From contig NC_069125.1 of assembly GCF_026914265.1 (NCBI RefSeq), forward strand, positions 69,952,046 to 70,016,045: DNA of 64,000 bases, in the 5' to 3' direction. Both the position numbers and the translations under genes were made by a program. Positions within the stretch are counted from its first letter, which is position 1, and every line of letters starts with the position of its first letter. The stretch comes from Mya arenaria. Lineage: Eukaryota; Mollusca; Bivalvia; Myida; Myidae. Below are positions 11,812 to 24,251 of this stretch, piece by piece. Under the pieces are notes generated by a model that searched no databases, was not told the origin of the DNA, and was given only the letters and a program-made list of their open reading frames with translations.

Positions 11812-12448
11812 ACACTCGTACAATGGTATAGAATTATGTTGAATCACTTTGTAATAGACAGATACAGTGCACTCTTAAATTGACCTCAAATGTTGAAAGA
11901 GTTTTGTCATCTTTCTTTGTGATAACTGTAGAATTTTTGTAAATTTTGACTTGCTGCTTTTACAGGCAATCTTTTTCAAATAGGCAGAAAACCATGAACC
12001 ATGGCTGCTTTTAAGATTGCCAATCAAAATTGTGCTTTTATAAAGTACATGTATCAGATCTTTTTCTTGTAAGAGTTATTTTGTGTTTTAAACCATTTGT
12101 TATGAAATTTAAAATCATACAATTTGTATTCATGCAATTAAGCGCAATCTTGAAATGAGACAAGAATTTGAGACATTCATTAACTGGCGCGACATGAATT
12201 TTGCAATTGCATAATAACTGTGAAGTTTCTGCCTGGCGTTCATCCAATAAAGGTTGATACAGATAAAACATATTATTGTAAAAATGCTTTCAATATTGAA
12301 AATATGTTCCATTATGTTTTAGATTCCTTTAATTTAAAACATGTTAGTGGTTTTGGGGTGAATCTTAATTGATAACTGATTTCTTTTTTATCATATATTA
12401 TAATTTATTGTTTCTTTTTCTACTTGTTAAGTTTATATTATACAATGC
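11807..12448 (+). other. 3' flank of the IRG gene with poly(A) signals
   Basis: An AATAAA at 11807-11812 overlaps the TAA stop, and a second at 12246-12251 lies 435 bp downstream. The second is the more plausible cleavage signal. No other gene is seen before the satellite begins. Confidence 0.4.
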
Positions 12449-13080
12449 ATGTCCATTGATACCAAAGCCAAGTATTCACAATAGATGTCCATTGGTACTA
12501 GAGCCAGGTATTCACAATGCATGTCCATTGATACCAGAGCCAAGTATCCGCATTGCATGTCCATTGATACCAGAGCCAAGTATTCACAATGCATGTCAAT
12601 TGATACCAGAGCCAAGTATCCACAATGTGTGTGTCCATTGATACCAGAGCCAAGTATTCACATTGCATGTCCATTGATACCAGAGCCAGGTATTCACAAT
12701 GCATGTCCATTGATACCAGAGCCAAGTATCCACATTGCATGTCCATTGATACCAGAGCCAGGTATTCACAATGCTTGTCCATTGATACCAGAGCCGAGTA
12801 TCCACATTGCATGTCCATTGATACCAGAGCCAAGTATCCACATTGCATGTCCATTGATACCAGAGCCAGGTATTCACAATGCATGTCCATTGATACCAGA
12901 GCAAGGTATTCACAATGCATGTCCATTGATACCAGAGCAAGGTATTCACAATGCATGTCCATTGATACCAGAGCCAGGTATTCACAATGCATGTCCATTG
13001 ATACCAGAGCCAGGTATTCACAATGCATGTCCATTGATACCAGAGCCAGGTATTCACAATGCATGTCCATTGATACCATA

Positions 13081-14232
13081 GCCAGGTATTCACAATGCAT
13101 GTCCATTGATACCAGAGCCAAGTATTCACAATGCATGTCCATTGATACCAGAGCAAGGTATTCACAATGCATGCCCATTGATACCAGAGCAAGGTATTCA
13201 CAATGCATGTCCATCGATACCAGAGCAAGGTATTCACAATGCATGTCCATTGATACCAGAGCCAAGTATTCACAATGCATGTCCATTGATACCAGAGCCA
13301 GGTAATCACAATGCATGTCCATTGATACCAGAGCAAGGTATTCACAATGCATGTCCATCGATACCAGAGCAAGGTATTCACAATGCATGTCCATTGATAC
13401 CATGACCAGGTATTCACAATGCATGTCCATTGATACCAGAGCCAGGTAATCACAATGCATGTCCATTGATACCAGAGCAAGGTATTCACAATGCATGTCC
13501 ATTGATACCAGAGCCATGTATTCACAATGCATGTCCATTGATACCAGAGCCAGGTATTCACAATGTGTGTCCATCGATACCAGAGCCAGGTATTCACAAT
13601 GCATGTCCATTGATACCAGAGCCAGGTATTCACAATGCATGTCCATTGATACCATAGCCAGGTATTCACAATGCATGTCCATTGATACCAGAGCCAAGTA
13701 TTCACAATGCATGTCCATTGATACCAGAGCAAGGTATTCACAATGCCTGTCCATTGATACCAGAGCAAGGTATTCACAATGCATGTCCATCGATACCAGA
13801 GCAAGGTATTCACAATGCATGTCCATTGATACCAGAGCCAAGTATTCACAATGCATGTCCATTGATACCAGAGCCAGGTAATCACAATGCATGTCCATTG
13901 ATACCAGAGCAAGGTATTCACAATGCATGTCCATCGATACCAGAGCAAGGTATTCACAATGCATGTCCATTGATACCATGACCAGGTATTCACAATGCAT
14001 GTCCATTGATACCAGAGCCAGGTAATCACAATGCATGTCCATTGATACCAGAGCAAGGTATTCACAATGCATGTCCATTGATACCAGAGCCATGTATTCA
14101 CAATGCATGTCCATTGATACCAGAGCCAGGTATTCACAATGTGTGTCCATCGATACCAGAGCCAGGTATTCACATTGCATGTCCATTGATACCATGGCCA
14201 GGTATTCACAATGCATGTCCATTGATACCAGA
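13081..14232. repeat. Higher-order repeat, 576 bp x 2, within the 36-bp satellite
   Basis: A block of 16 units (16 x 36 = 576 bp) with a distinctive order of variants is repeated once. Marker variants such as GAGCCAGGTAATCAC, CCATGACCAGG, GAGCCATGTATTC and AATGTGTGTCCATCG recur exactly 576 bases later (for example 13565 and 14141). This indicates recent unequal exchange or segmental duplication inside the array. Confidence 0.9.
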
Positions 14233-14695
14233 GCAAGGTATTCACAATGCATGAACATTGATACCAGAGCCAGGTATTCACAATGCATGTCCATTGATAC
14301 CAGAGCAAGGTATTCACAATGCATGTCCATTGATACCAGAGCCAGGTATTCACAATGTGTGTCCATTGATACCAGAGCCAGGTATTCACAATGCATGTCC
14401 ATTGATACCATGGCCAGGTATTCACAATGCATGTCCATTGATACCAGAGCCAAGTATTCACAATGCATGTCCATTGATACCAGAGCCAGGTATTCACAAT
14501 GCATGTCCATTGATACCAGAGCCAGGTATTCACAATGCATGTCCATTGATACCAGAGCCAGGTATTCACAATGCATGTCCATTGATACCAGAGCCAAGTA
14601 TTCACAATACATGTCCATTGATACCATAGCAAGGTATTCACAATGCATGTCCATTGATACCATGGCCAGGTATTCACAATGCATGTCCATTGATA

Positions 14696-15271
14696 CTAGA
14701 GCAAGTTATTCACAATGCATGTCCATTGATACCAGAGCAAGGTATTCACAATGCATGTCCATTGATACCAGAACCAAGTATTCACAATGCATGTCCATTG
14801 ATACCAGAGCCAGGTATTCACAATGCATGTCCATTGATACCAGAGCCAGGTATTCACAATGCATGTCCATTGATACCAGAGCCAGGTATTCACAATGCAT
14901 GTCCATTGATACCAGAGCCAGGTATTCACAATGCATGTCCATTGATACCAGAGCCAGGTATTCACAATGCATGTCCATTGATACCAGAGCAAGTTATTCA
15001 CAATGCATGTCCATTGATACCAGAGCAAGGTATTCACAATGCATGTCCATTGATACCAGAACCAAGTATTCACAATGCATGTCCATTGATACCAGAGCCA
15101 GGTATTCACAATGCATGTCCATTGATACCAGAGCCAGGTATTCACAATGCATGTCCATTGATACCAGAGCCAGGTATTCACAATGCATGTCCATTGATAC
15201 CAGAGCCAGGTATTCACAATGCATGTCCATTGATACCAGAGCAAGGTATTCACAATGCATGTCCATTGATA
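14696..15271. repeat. Higher-order repeat, 288 bp x 2, within the 36-bp satellite
   Basis: The rare variant GAGCAAGTTATTC appears at about 14700 and again 288 bases (8 units) later, followed in both copies by the same order of variants, including GAACCAAGTATTC. Confidence 0.85.
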
Positions 15272-17110
15272 CCATGGCCAGGTATTCACAATGCATGTCC
15301 ATTGATACCAGAGCCAGGTTTGCACAATGCATGTCCATTGATACCAGAGCCAGGTATTCACAATGCATGTCCATTGATACCAGAGCCAAGTATCCACAAT
15401 GCATGTCCATTGATACCAGAGCCAAGTATTCACATTGTGTGTGTCCATTGATACCAGGGCCAAGTATTCACATTATATGTCCATTGATACCAGAGGCAGG
15501 TATTCACAATGCATGTCCATTGATACCAGAGCTAAGTATCCACCATGCAGGTCCATTGCTACCAGAGTCAAGTATCCACAATGCATGTCCATTGATACCA
15601 GAGCCAAGTATTCACAATGCATGTCCATTGATACCAGAGCCAGGTATTCACAATGCATGGCCATTGATACCAGAGCAAAGTATTCACAATAGATGTCCAT
15701 TGGTACCAGAGCCAAGTATCCACAATAGATGTCCATTGATACCAGAGCCAAGTATTCACAATGCATGTCTATTGATACCAGAGCCAAGTTTTCACAATAG
15801 ATGTCCATTGATACCAGAGCCAGGTATTCACAATGCATGTCCATTGATACCAGAGCCAGGTATTCACAATGCATGTCCATTGATACCAGAGCCAAGTATT
15901 CACAATGCATGTCCATTGGTACCAGAGCCAAGTATCCACAATAGATGTCCATTGATACCAGAGCCAAGTATTCACAATGCATGTCCATTGATACCAGAGC
16001 CATGTATTCACAATGCATGTCCATTGATACCAGAGCCAGGTATTCACAATGCATGTCCATTGATACCAGAGCCAGGTATTCACAATGCATGTCCATTGAT
16101 ACCAGAGCCAGGTATTCACAATGCATGTCCATTGATACCAGCGCCAGGTATTCACAATGCATGTCCATTGATACCAGAGCCAGGTATTCACAATGCATGT
16201 CCATTGATACCAGCGCCAGGTATTCACAATGCATGTCCATTGATACCAGGGCCAGGTATTCACAATGCATGTACATTGATATCATGGCCAAGTATTCACA
16301 ATGCATGGACATTGATACCAGAGCCAAGTTTCAATCATGCATGTACATTGATACCAGAGCCAAGTATCCACCATGCATGTCCATTGATACCAGAGCCAAG
16401 TATCCACATTACATGTCCATTGATACCAGAGCCAAGTATTGACATTGCATATACATTGATACGAGAGCCAAGTATTCACAATGCATGTCCATTGATACCA
16501 GAGCCAAGTATTCACAATGTGTGTGTCCATTGATACCAGAGCCAAGTATTCACATTACATGTCCATTGATACCAGAGCCAAGTTTCACAATGCATGTCCA
16601 TTAATACCAGAGCCAAGTATTCACAATGCATGTCCATTGTTACCAGAGCCAAGTATCCAGCATGCATGTCCATTGATACCAGAGCCAAGTATTCACAATG
16701 TGTGTGTCCATTGATACCAGGGCCAAGTATTCACATTACATGTCCATTGATACCAGAGCCAGGTATTCACAATGCATGTCCATTGATACCAGAGCTAAGT
16801 ATTCACAATGCATGTCCATTGATACCAGAGCTAAGTATTCACAATGCATGTCCATTGATACCAGAGCCAGGTATTCACAATGCATGTCCATTGATACCAG
16901 GGCCAAGTATTCACATTACATGTCCATTGATACCAGAGCCAGGTATTCACATTACATGTCCATTGATACCAGAGCAAGGTATTCACAATAGATGTCCATT
17001 GATACCAGAGCAAGGTATTCACAATGCATGTCCATTGCTACCAGAGCCAAGTATTCACAATGCATGTCCATTGATACCAGAGCCAAGTATTCACAATGTG
17101 TGTGTCCATT

Positions 17111-17440
17111 GATACCAGGGCCAAGTATTCACATTACATGTCCATTGATACCAGAGCCAGGTATTCACAATAGATGTCCATTGATACCAGAGCCAAGTAT
17201 TCACAATGTGTGTGTCCATTGATACCAGGGCCAAGTATTCACATTACATGTCCATTGATACCAGAGCCAGGTATTCACAATAGATGTCCATTGATACCAG
17301 AGCCAAGTATTCACAATGTGTGTGTCCATTGATACCAGGGCCAAGTATTCACATTACATGTCCATTGATACCAGAGCCAGGTATTCACATTACATGTCCA
17401 TTGATACCAGAGCCATGTATTCACAATAGATGTCCATTGA
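17111..17440. repeat. Higher-order repeat, 110 bp x 3, within the 36-bp satellite
   Basis: GATACCAGGGCCAAGTATTC starts at 17111, 17221 and 17331. The 110-bp period equals three units plus the 2-bp insertion (GTGTGTGTCC). The third copy diverges towards its end. Confidence 0.85.
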
Positions 17441-18884
17441 TACCAGAGCAAGGTATTCACAATGCATGTCCATTGATACCAGAGCCAAGTATTCACAATG
17501 CATGTCCATTGTTACCAGAGCCAAGTATCCAGCATGCATGTCCATTGATACCAGAGCCAGGTATTCACAATGCATGTCCATTGATACCAGAGCCAAGTAT
17601 CCACAATGCATGTCCATTGATACCAGAGCCAAGTATTCACATTGCATGCCCATTGATACCAGAGCCAAGTATCCACAATGCATGTCCATTGATACCAGAG
17701 CCAAGTATCCACAATGCATGTCCATTGATACCAGAGCCAAGTATCCACATTGCATGTCCATTGATACCAGAGCCAAGTATCCACAATGCATGTCCATTGA
17801 TACCAGAGCCAAGTATCCACAATAGATGTCCATTGATACCAGAGCCAAGTATCCACAATAGATGTCCATTGATACCAGAGCCAAGTATCCACAATGCATG
17901 TCCATTGATACCAGAGCCAAGTATCCACAATGCATGTCCATTGATACCAGAGCCAAGTATCCACATTGCATGTCCATTGATACCAGAGCCAAGTATCCAC
18001 AATGCATGTCCATTGATACCAGAGCCAAGTATCAACAATAGATGTCCATTGATACCAGAGCCAAGTATCCACAATGCATGTCCGTTGATACCAGAGCCAA
18101 GTATCCACAATGCATGTCCATTGATACCAGAGCCAAGTATCCACAATGCATGTCCATTGATACCAGAGCCAAGTATCCACAATAGATGTCCATTGATACC
18201 AGAGCCAAGTATCCACAATGCATGTCTATTGATACCAGAGCCAGGTATTCACAATGCATGTCCATTGATACCAGAGCCAGGTATTCACAATGCATGTCCA
18301 TTGATACCAGAGCCAAGTATCCACATTACATGTCCATTGATACCAGAGCCAAGTATTCACATTACATGTCCATTGATACCAGAGCCAAGTATTCACATTA
18401 CATGTCCATTGATACCAGAGCCAAGTATCCGCATTGCATGTCCATTGATACCAGAGCCACGTATTCACATTGCATGTCCATTGATACCAGAGCCAAGTAT
18501 CCACCACGCATGTACATTGATACCAGAGCCAAGTATCCACCATGCATGTCCATTGATACCAGAGCCAAGTATCCACAATGCATGGACATTGATACCAGAG
18601 CCAGGTATTCACAATGCATGGACATTGATACCAGAGCCAAGTATTCACAATGCATGGACATTGATACCAGAGCCAAGTATCCACCATGCATGTCCATTGA
18701 TTACAGAGCCAAGAATCCACAATGCATGTCCATTGATACCAGAGCCAAGTATCCACAATGCATGTCCATTGATACCAGAGCCAAGTATCCACAATGCATG
18801 TCCATTGATAACAGAGCCAAGTATTCACAATGCATGAACGTTGATACCTGAGCCAAGTATTCGCAATGCATGTCTATCGATAAA

Positions 18885-20235
18885 AGAAACAAGATTTTAT
18901 CGAGGCAAACATTCTGATTAAGTTTCATGGAAATTTTGGCAGATATTTTGCATCCTATGTGTTCCCAAGATTTCTGTAAGATATAACCTAGTGACTTAGT
19001 TTTTGACCCCAATTAACCAATTTTAAAACTCTTATAAGAATTCATTAAGGCAAACATTCTGACCAAATTTGAACATAACTGACTATTCAATACCACTTTT
19101 TGGTTTGGGACACAATTCTTCAAAGATTTCACCTACTGACCTGGTTTCTTACCCTATGTGATCCAGTTTCGAACTATTCAACAACAATCAAGGAAATCAG
19201 TCTGATTAAGTTTCATGAATATTAGATTGCCTTTAGTGTGTTCCAAAGATTTGACCTATTGGCATTGTTTTTGACCCATATAACCCACTTTAAAAACGCA
19301 GTCGAAATTTAACCCAAGAGAAAATTCTGACCATGTTTGAACATAATCCGACCAATTACCACCAGAAAATAGTTTCGGACAAGATTTTTGAAAGATTTGA
19401 CCTAGTGATCTATTTTTTATCAAAAGTGACCCAGTTTAAAACATGTCCAAAAGTTCATCAAGGAAAACATTCTGATCAAGTTTCATGAATATTAGACCAC
19501 ACATAATGCCTCTAATGCGTTTCAAAGATTTTTCTAAGATTTTACCTACTGACCTAGTTTTTGGCCCCATGTGTCTCACTTTTACAAGCAGTCATTAAGG
19601 GGTACATCATGACCTAATTTGAACATAATCCGACCAATCATTTCCATTCCGGACAAATTATTTCTAAGATTTGACCTAGTGACCTAATTTTCGATCATGT
19701 GTGACCCAGTTTTAAATAAGTCCAAGATTTCATCAAGGCAAACATTCTGATGAAGGTTTATGAATATTTGACCATGTATAATGCCTGTAGTATGTTCCAA
19801 TGATTTTTCTAAGATTTGACCAAGTGTCCTTGTTTTGACCCCATGTGACCCACTTTTTTAAGTGGTCAATATTTCATCAAGGGGTACATCACGACCAATT
19901 TTGAAAATAACTCAACCAATTATTATCATGATATGGTTCCGGACAAGATTTTACTAAGATTTGACCTACTGACCTAATTTTCGATCATATGTGACCCAGT
20001 TTTATTTACGACCAATAGTTCACCAAGGAAAACATTCTGATTGAGTTTCATGTATATTTGATCTTTTATAATGCCTCTAATATGTTCCAAAGATTTTTCT
20101 AAGATTTAACCTAGTGACCTAGTTTTTACCCATATTACCCAAGTGGTCGAGATTTGATCAAAAGGAATATTCTGACCAAGTTAGAACAACGCCAAAACAA
20201 TACACCCCTCCCGAAACCTTCGATTCGGCGGGGGA
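18885..20235. repeat. Tandem, diverged dispersed repeat (about 280-bp period)
   Basis: About five diverged copies start with 'TTCTGATTAAGTTTCATGAA' (near 18913, 19200, 19470, 19747 and 20037). They share 'CCAAAGATTTTTCTAAGATT', 'GACCTAGTGACCTA' and 'TGTGACCCAGTTTTA'. The block ends with CAATACACCCCTCCCGAAAC and GGCGGGGGATAATA, a known style of molluscan repeat terminus. It abuts the 36-bp satellite directly. Confidence 0.8.
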
Positions 20236-21324
20236 TAATAACAGCCTTGTTCCCACTTAAATAGTCGTAGTTTATTGTCGTTGTAAAATGAAATTATTTT
20301 TTTTGCTACATGTTTGTGTGAATTGAACATCAGCCTGTAAAAGAAGTGCACACAAACTTCAACAAATAAAACCAATGCTGCCATTTATGCCATAAATACT
20401 GATTAAACAAATACAACTCTTTAACGAAACATTCCCCTTGGGCAATTTCAAACGAGATCTTAGTCGTAAATTAAGATAACTTAGTGCCACAGTTCTATTA
20501 ATTTGCTGCATATTAGAGTGAATTGAACTTAAGTCAACATTGAAAATAAACATGTAAATGAAATAAAAAATATATGATGCGTTACCAATTGTGACATTAT
20601 ACAAATTTAGGATAATAGAAGATTAAAATACTTTTGAAATAGCTCCCCCCCTCCTCGAGTTTAATGAATTATACTTTTGATTACAAAAAGCTAAACTGGC
20701 CGGGTTTCATTGGTTATAAGTTGCGCCAGCGTTTTGGAGGATCATAAGTAATTACTTACTGTCAGAATTTGTCTGATGAAACATAATGAGATTCCTTTCA
20801 AAGACCATGTTTGCATATGTAACTTGCGACGCCAACAAACACCAACAGATCCCTTCAGAGAAAAGCATGCTCGACCATAGAGGGGTCCACTGGTCTTTAT
20901 ATACACTAAATTCTCTATTTTCACAGACCTCGGGCTTTGCTAATTTGCATATTACCAACCAAGTTAACATCCATTCTATGAACGTACTTCCGTTTATAAC
21001 GGAATGTTATTATGAACGCACATCCGCCGCCTACAGCGAACCGTTACACTATGAACGCATATCCGCCGCCTACAGCGGACTGTTAGACATACAGGGGCTA
21101 AAGTTCAGTGGCAAAATGCATAATTGGTGAGTTTCTTGTGGCACTTCATACGGACGTTACAAAATAAGTCTCCACCTTAATTGGTATAATAAAACACACC
21201 AAGGAGATCCTTGAGGATTGGTTCAGCTGTATTTGCCAATGTTTTGGTTTCTATATATATGGTGGACAGAACTTGCTTTTTAAAGTGGCCATTTCCTTGT
21301 GCATCATTGTCTTTTTAGGCTGGC
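20236..21324. other. Intergenic DNA with a 39-bp tandem duplication
   Basis: At 21011-21088 the segment TATGAACGCACATCCGCCGC with CTACAGCG occurs twice, 39 bp apart (starts 21011 and 21050), with a poorer copy upstream near 20978. An ATTTGCAT octamer-like motif occurs near 20941. ORFs at 20742-21130 overlap on both strands and carry no recognised domain; I do not call a gene. Confidence 0.4.
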
Positions 21325-21560
21325 ATCTTTTATCTCGACTACTGAATAAAGAGGCTATACTACTCGCCCCGTTGTCGGCTTCTGTGTCGGCGTCGGCGTC
21401 CCATTAGCATTTTCCAATACCCTCCATTCAATTCACGAAGTACCTCACACAGTTGCTCAGGTCAATCACACAATGAGGTAATATAAGTCCATTTATTCCT
21501 TATATACTCATACTCCGATAGGCCTGACGTTGACGTAGAATAAACAAAATAACACATTGT
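21325..21560. repeat. Dispersed repeat 'TACTACTCGCCCC' family
   Basis: This contains 'CTCGACTACTGAATAAAGAG', 'GCTATACTACTCGCCCC' and 'CACAGTTGCTCAGGTCAATC'. A second copy with the same order is at 34298-34860 in an intron of the large gene. Confidence 0.7.
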
Positions 21561-24051
21561 ATTTTGTTGGAATAAGCCAATGGGAGCAATGACCTACCAA
21601 CCGTGTATTATACATATACCCAACATATATAGCATCCTTTTTATACTTCAAAACATAATACGCATTCAGTTTAACTGTAGTTAAACAAACCTAAAATTAT
21701 ATACAATTCCGATACTGCAAGATTATTACTCAAATAAAATTCTAAATATCAAGCTTACGCCATAGCCCTTACATTTGAAGTTTTCCTTCGTAAAAATTAA
21801 ATTCGTTTGTTGTCGCCTACAAGTCCCAATGCTGAATGAAATACGCGGCTAGCATGCACGAAAACCTCGTGCAATTAATAATAGTACTTATTTAACATCC
21901 CTGTAACGAAATTGGTCTCGTGTCCAGGGGCAGTCAAAGTAAAGTCGAAATGTTTCGTGAAGTCAAAGTCATGTTATTTGACTTATTTCTCCTTCTTTAT
22001 CGAAAAACGGCTTTCGAGAAATTCATTTGCACACAACTCCACGGCCTCTAAACGCCAGCTCCACCACTTTACGGTGGTGCAAAGAAAAAGAGCTGTCGAC
22101 ACTTCCGTGGTGGAGCTGTGCCATATATTTACATAAACAAACGTGAGTATGATTGATATTTTATTTGATAATTTCATTTAGCGGACATATTTCGAAAATC
22201 GGAGAATGTGGTACCGTGTAAGAACACTTCTACTGTAGGCTGTTTATTATTTAGTTTCAATATTGTGCAAACTGTGGTGTCAGGAGCTTTTCTCCCGAAT
22301 CGAACTGGTGCATATTTTGTGATCTGATTGCATAGCAAGTACATTTCGATGCTTACACACCCCGTAAGAACATTCTCACGCATACAAACATAACCGTTAT
22401 GTATAGTACTTATGCCAGAACACAACAAAACTGATAAGCACTTCTTAAAAAGGAAAAATGCACATATTTATAAAAGTGGTGGCGCTGTTGCACTAGTGGT
22501 GGCGCTATCGAGTATGTTTTGCGCTTGAAGTAATATAAAATGTAAACGCTTTTGGAATGAATACAAAAGTTGCTATTTTTATTATTCATTGAACATTATG
22601 CTGGTTATGCATACTGCTTTGAATGAAATTCAAAACTGTTCTAACAAGCAACATATACATGTCCTACAGTGGGAGTTAGAAGTGATCATAGTCATTATAA
22701 ATGCACAGGTTTATACAGTAATGTGCGTCATTTACGAAGATGATTTTGTTTTATCTATACTTTTTGTGACCTTTAGCTATATGATATTAGATCTTTTATC
22801 TAAATTTAATAAAAATATATAACTCAAATCAACTGAATTGTCTTTTTTACTAACCGTATAACCAAACAAACTTACAAGCAAATGTAGTCTTTCCATTACT
22901 CAGTTTATACTTTACTTCACCCTAATATCTATACTTAAATCAACAACTCAACAAATATATCTGTTTGGCCGATAGCGTGCACAAATGCTAAGGACATTTT
23001 ATTCAGCAAGCATGTTTGTCAATATCAGAATATGTATAGATAATAAATATATAGATTTATGAGAGTTTCACAGTTGCATACAAATCATGAAACATGCTCC
23101 TTGACAATATGACAAAGTAGGTTTAGTCCAAATTTTCTTGTACACATATCACTGTTATCTTGAAAGCATATATAATCAAATGAAAGCTTTTCTTATAAAA
23201 TAGGCCAGAGTAAAAACCAGAGATAAAAATTCACACAAATAGTATGGTGTAAAAATGCTCTGGAAAACTGCACCCGTTTATTCTTATTAACACTTCTAAT
23301 CAATATTATTCTAATATATCTAAGGCATCCTTTCTTAAACAATTATACTACATGTATTTATCAAAAACAGAAAACCCCAAACATATGTAAAGCTATCAAT
23401 ATAACATACATTTTTCAATAAAATCAATTTTGAAAATTAAAGAAAACCGAAATGTCCAGACTACTGTGCATGCTAGAACTGAATAAATTTTCGTCTTCAA
23501 AATCACGGTCTATACAGATAATCCTTCCTATTGGATAACTCGACCCTTCATAACAAAACTCAATCACCTATTGGTCATCTGTGGTCAAACTGACCGTACA
23601 GTAAAGACAATACTTTCCAGCTATACTACGAAACGCTGTAAAGTAATAATATGCTTGGGGTTTAAAACTTTACGCACAAGAATGAGAAAAAAAATCAAAA
23701 TCAAAATAAATCGCAAGATACCATGTACGGTCACATTAAGAATTTTGAGGGTTGAAATAGTCTACTGAAAGGTCACTTTGTTATCAAACAAATGCCGACT
23801 ACATCGCAGACAAGTCGTGCAGAGCTCGCAAGGAAGTTGGACGTACCTCGTATACGATGCATGTGTATTCGTATGGCGCTGGTACGGTGTCCGCGCTGTG
23901 TCCGTTGTTCGACAAAAATAAGCCAGCAATGTTTATAATACATTTTTAAGAATGGTCCTCAGGGCACCTCGTTGGTTGATAGTAAATATGCACTTGCAGC
24001 TTTGTCAATGCACCTTTTCTTAAGATAGTGTCATGTAAGAAAGAAGGTAAG
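21561..24051. other. Intergenic DNA; one 12-bp inverted repeat, no gene
   Basis: CAGCTCCACCAC (22056-22067) pairs with GTGGTGGAGCTG (22107-22118), leaving a 39-nt loop with its own CACCAC/GTGGTG pair. A short duplication AGTGGTGGCGCT occurs at about 22474-22510. Small ORFs (for example 22174-22428 minus and 22589-22822 plus) show no domains or splice logic. Confidence 0.4.
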
Positions 24052-24139
24052 GAAACAGTTTAATTATTCATTCATGGATAATAGGCATATCTTTTATTAA
24101 TGATATCCTTTCTACATGAATGAATAATTAAACTGTTTC
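24052..24139. repeat. Perfect 25-bp inverted repeat (hairpin or tiny MITE)
   Basis: The arm 24052-24076 (starts GAAACAGTTTAATTATTCAT) is exactly complementary to the arm 24115-24139, with a 38-nt spacer. It lies about 110 bp before the 47-bp satellite. Confidence 0.9.
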
Positions 24140-24251
24140 TTAATCATCCAATGCAAACTCAAGGCACCCATCCAGTTGTAAAAAAACTTAAAGCTAAAGC
24201 ACTGTATAAAGGCATGTGCATGGTTAAGGCCCGAAATACATGTACACTTAA

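Larger units (their letters stand above)
12449..18884. repeat. 36-bp tandem satellite, about 178 copies
   Basis: The unit begins ATGTCCATTGATACCAGAGC and continues CAAGTATTCACAATGC, giving exactly 36 bp. Because 36 is divisible by 3 and the unit has no stop in most frames, open frames run for hundreds of codons on both strands (for example plus 14035-16533 and minus 12498-14690). They encode 12-residue repeats such as MSIDTRAKYSQC, PLIPEPSIHNAC and MDMHCEYLALVS. Common variants: CCAAG/CCAGG/CAAGG, TATTC/TATCC, AATGC/ATTGC/AATAG. About seven junctions carry a 2-bp longer form (AATGTGTGTGTCC), e.g. near 12626, 15436, 16518, 16699 and 17097, which shift all frames. Each unit contains the short inverted repeat CAATG-CATGTC-CATTG. 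I read this as non-coding satellite DNA. Confidence 0.97.

Noticed and set aside
14035..16533. An 832-aa open frame on plus, and 730/693-aa frames on minus at 12498-14690, as genes
   Set aside because: They are translations of the 36-bp satellite. The unit length is a multiple of 3 and lacks stops in most frames, so long ORFs arise automatically on both strands.
20742..21130. Overlapping plus and minus ORFs as a small gene
   Set aside because: They are shadows of each other, with no homology, no splice sites and a 39-bp duplication within one of them.
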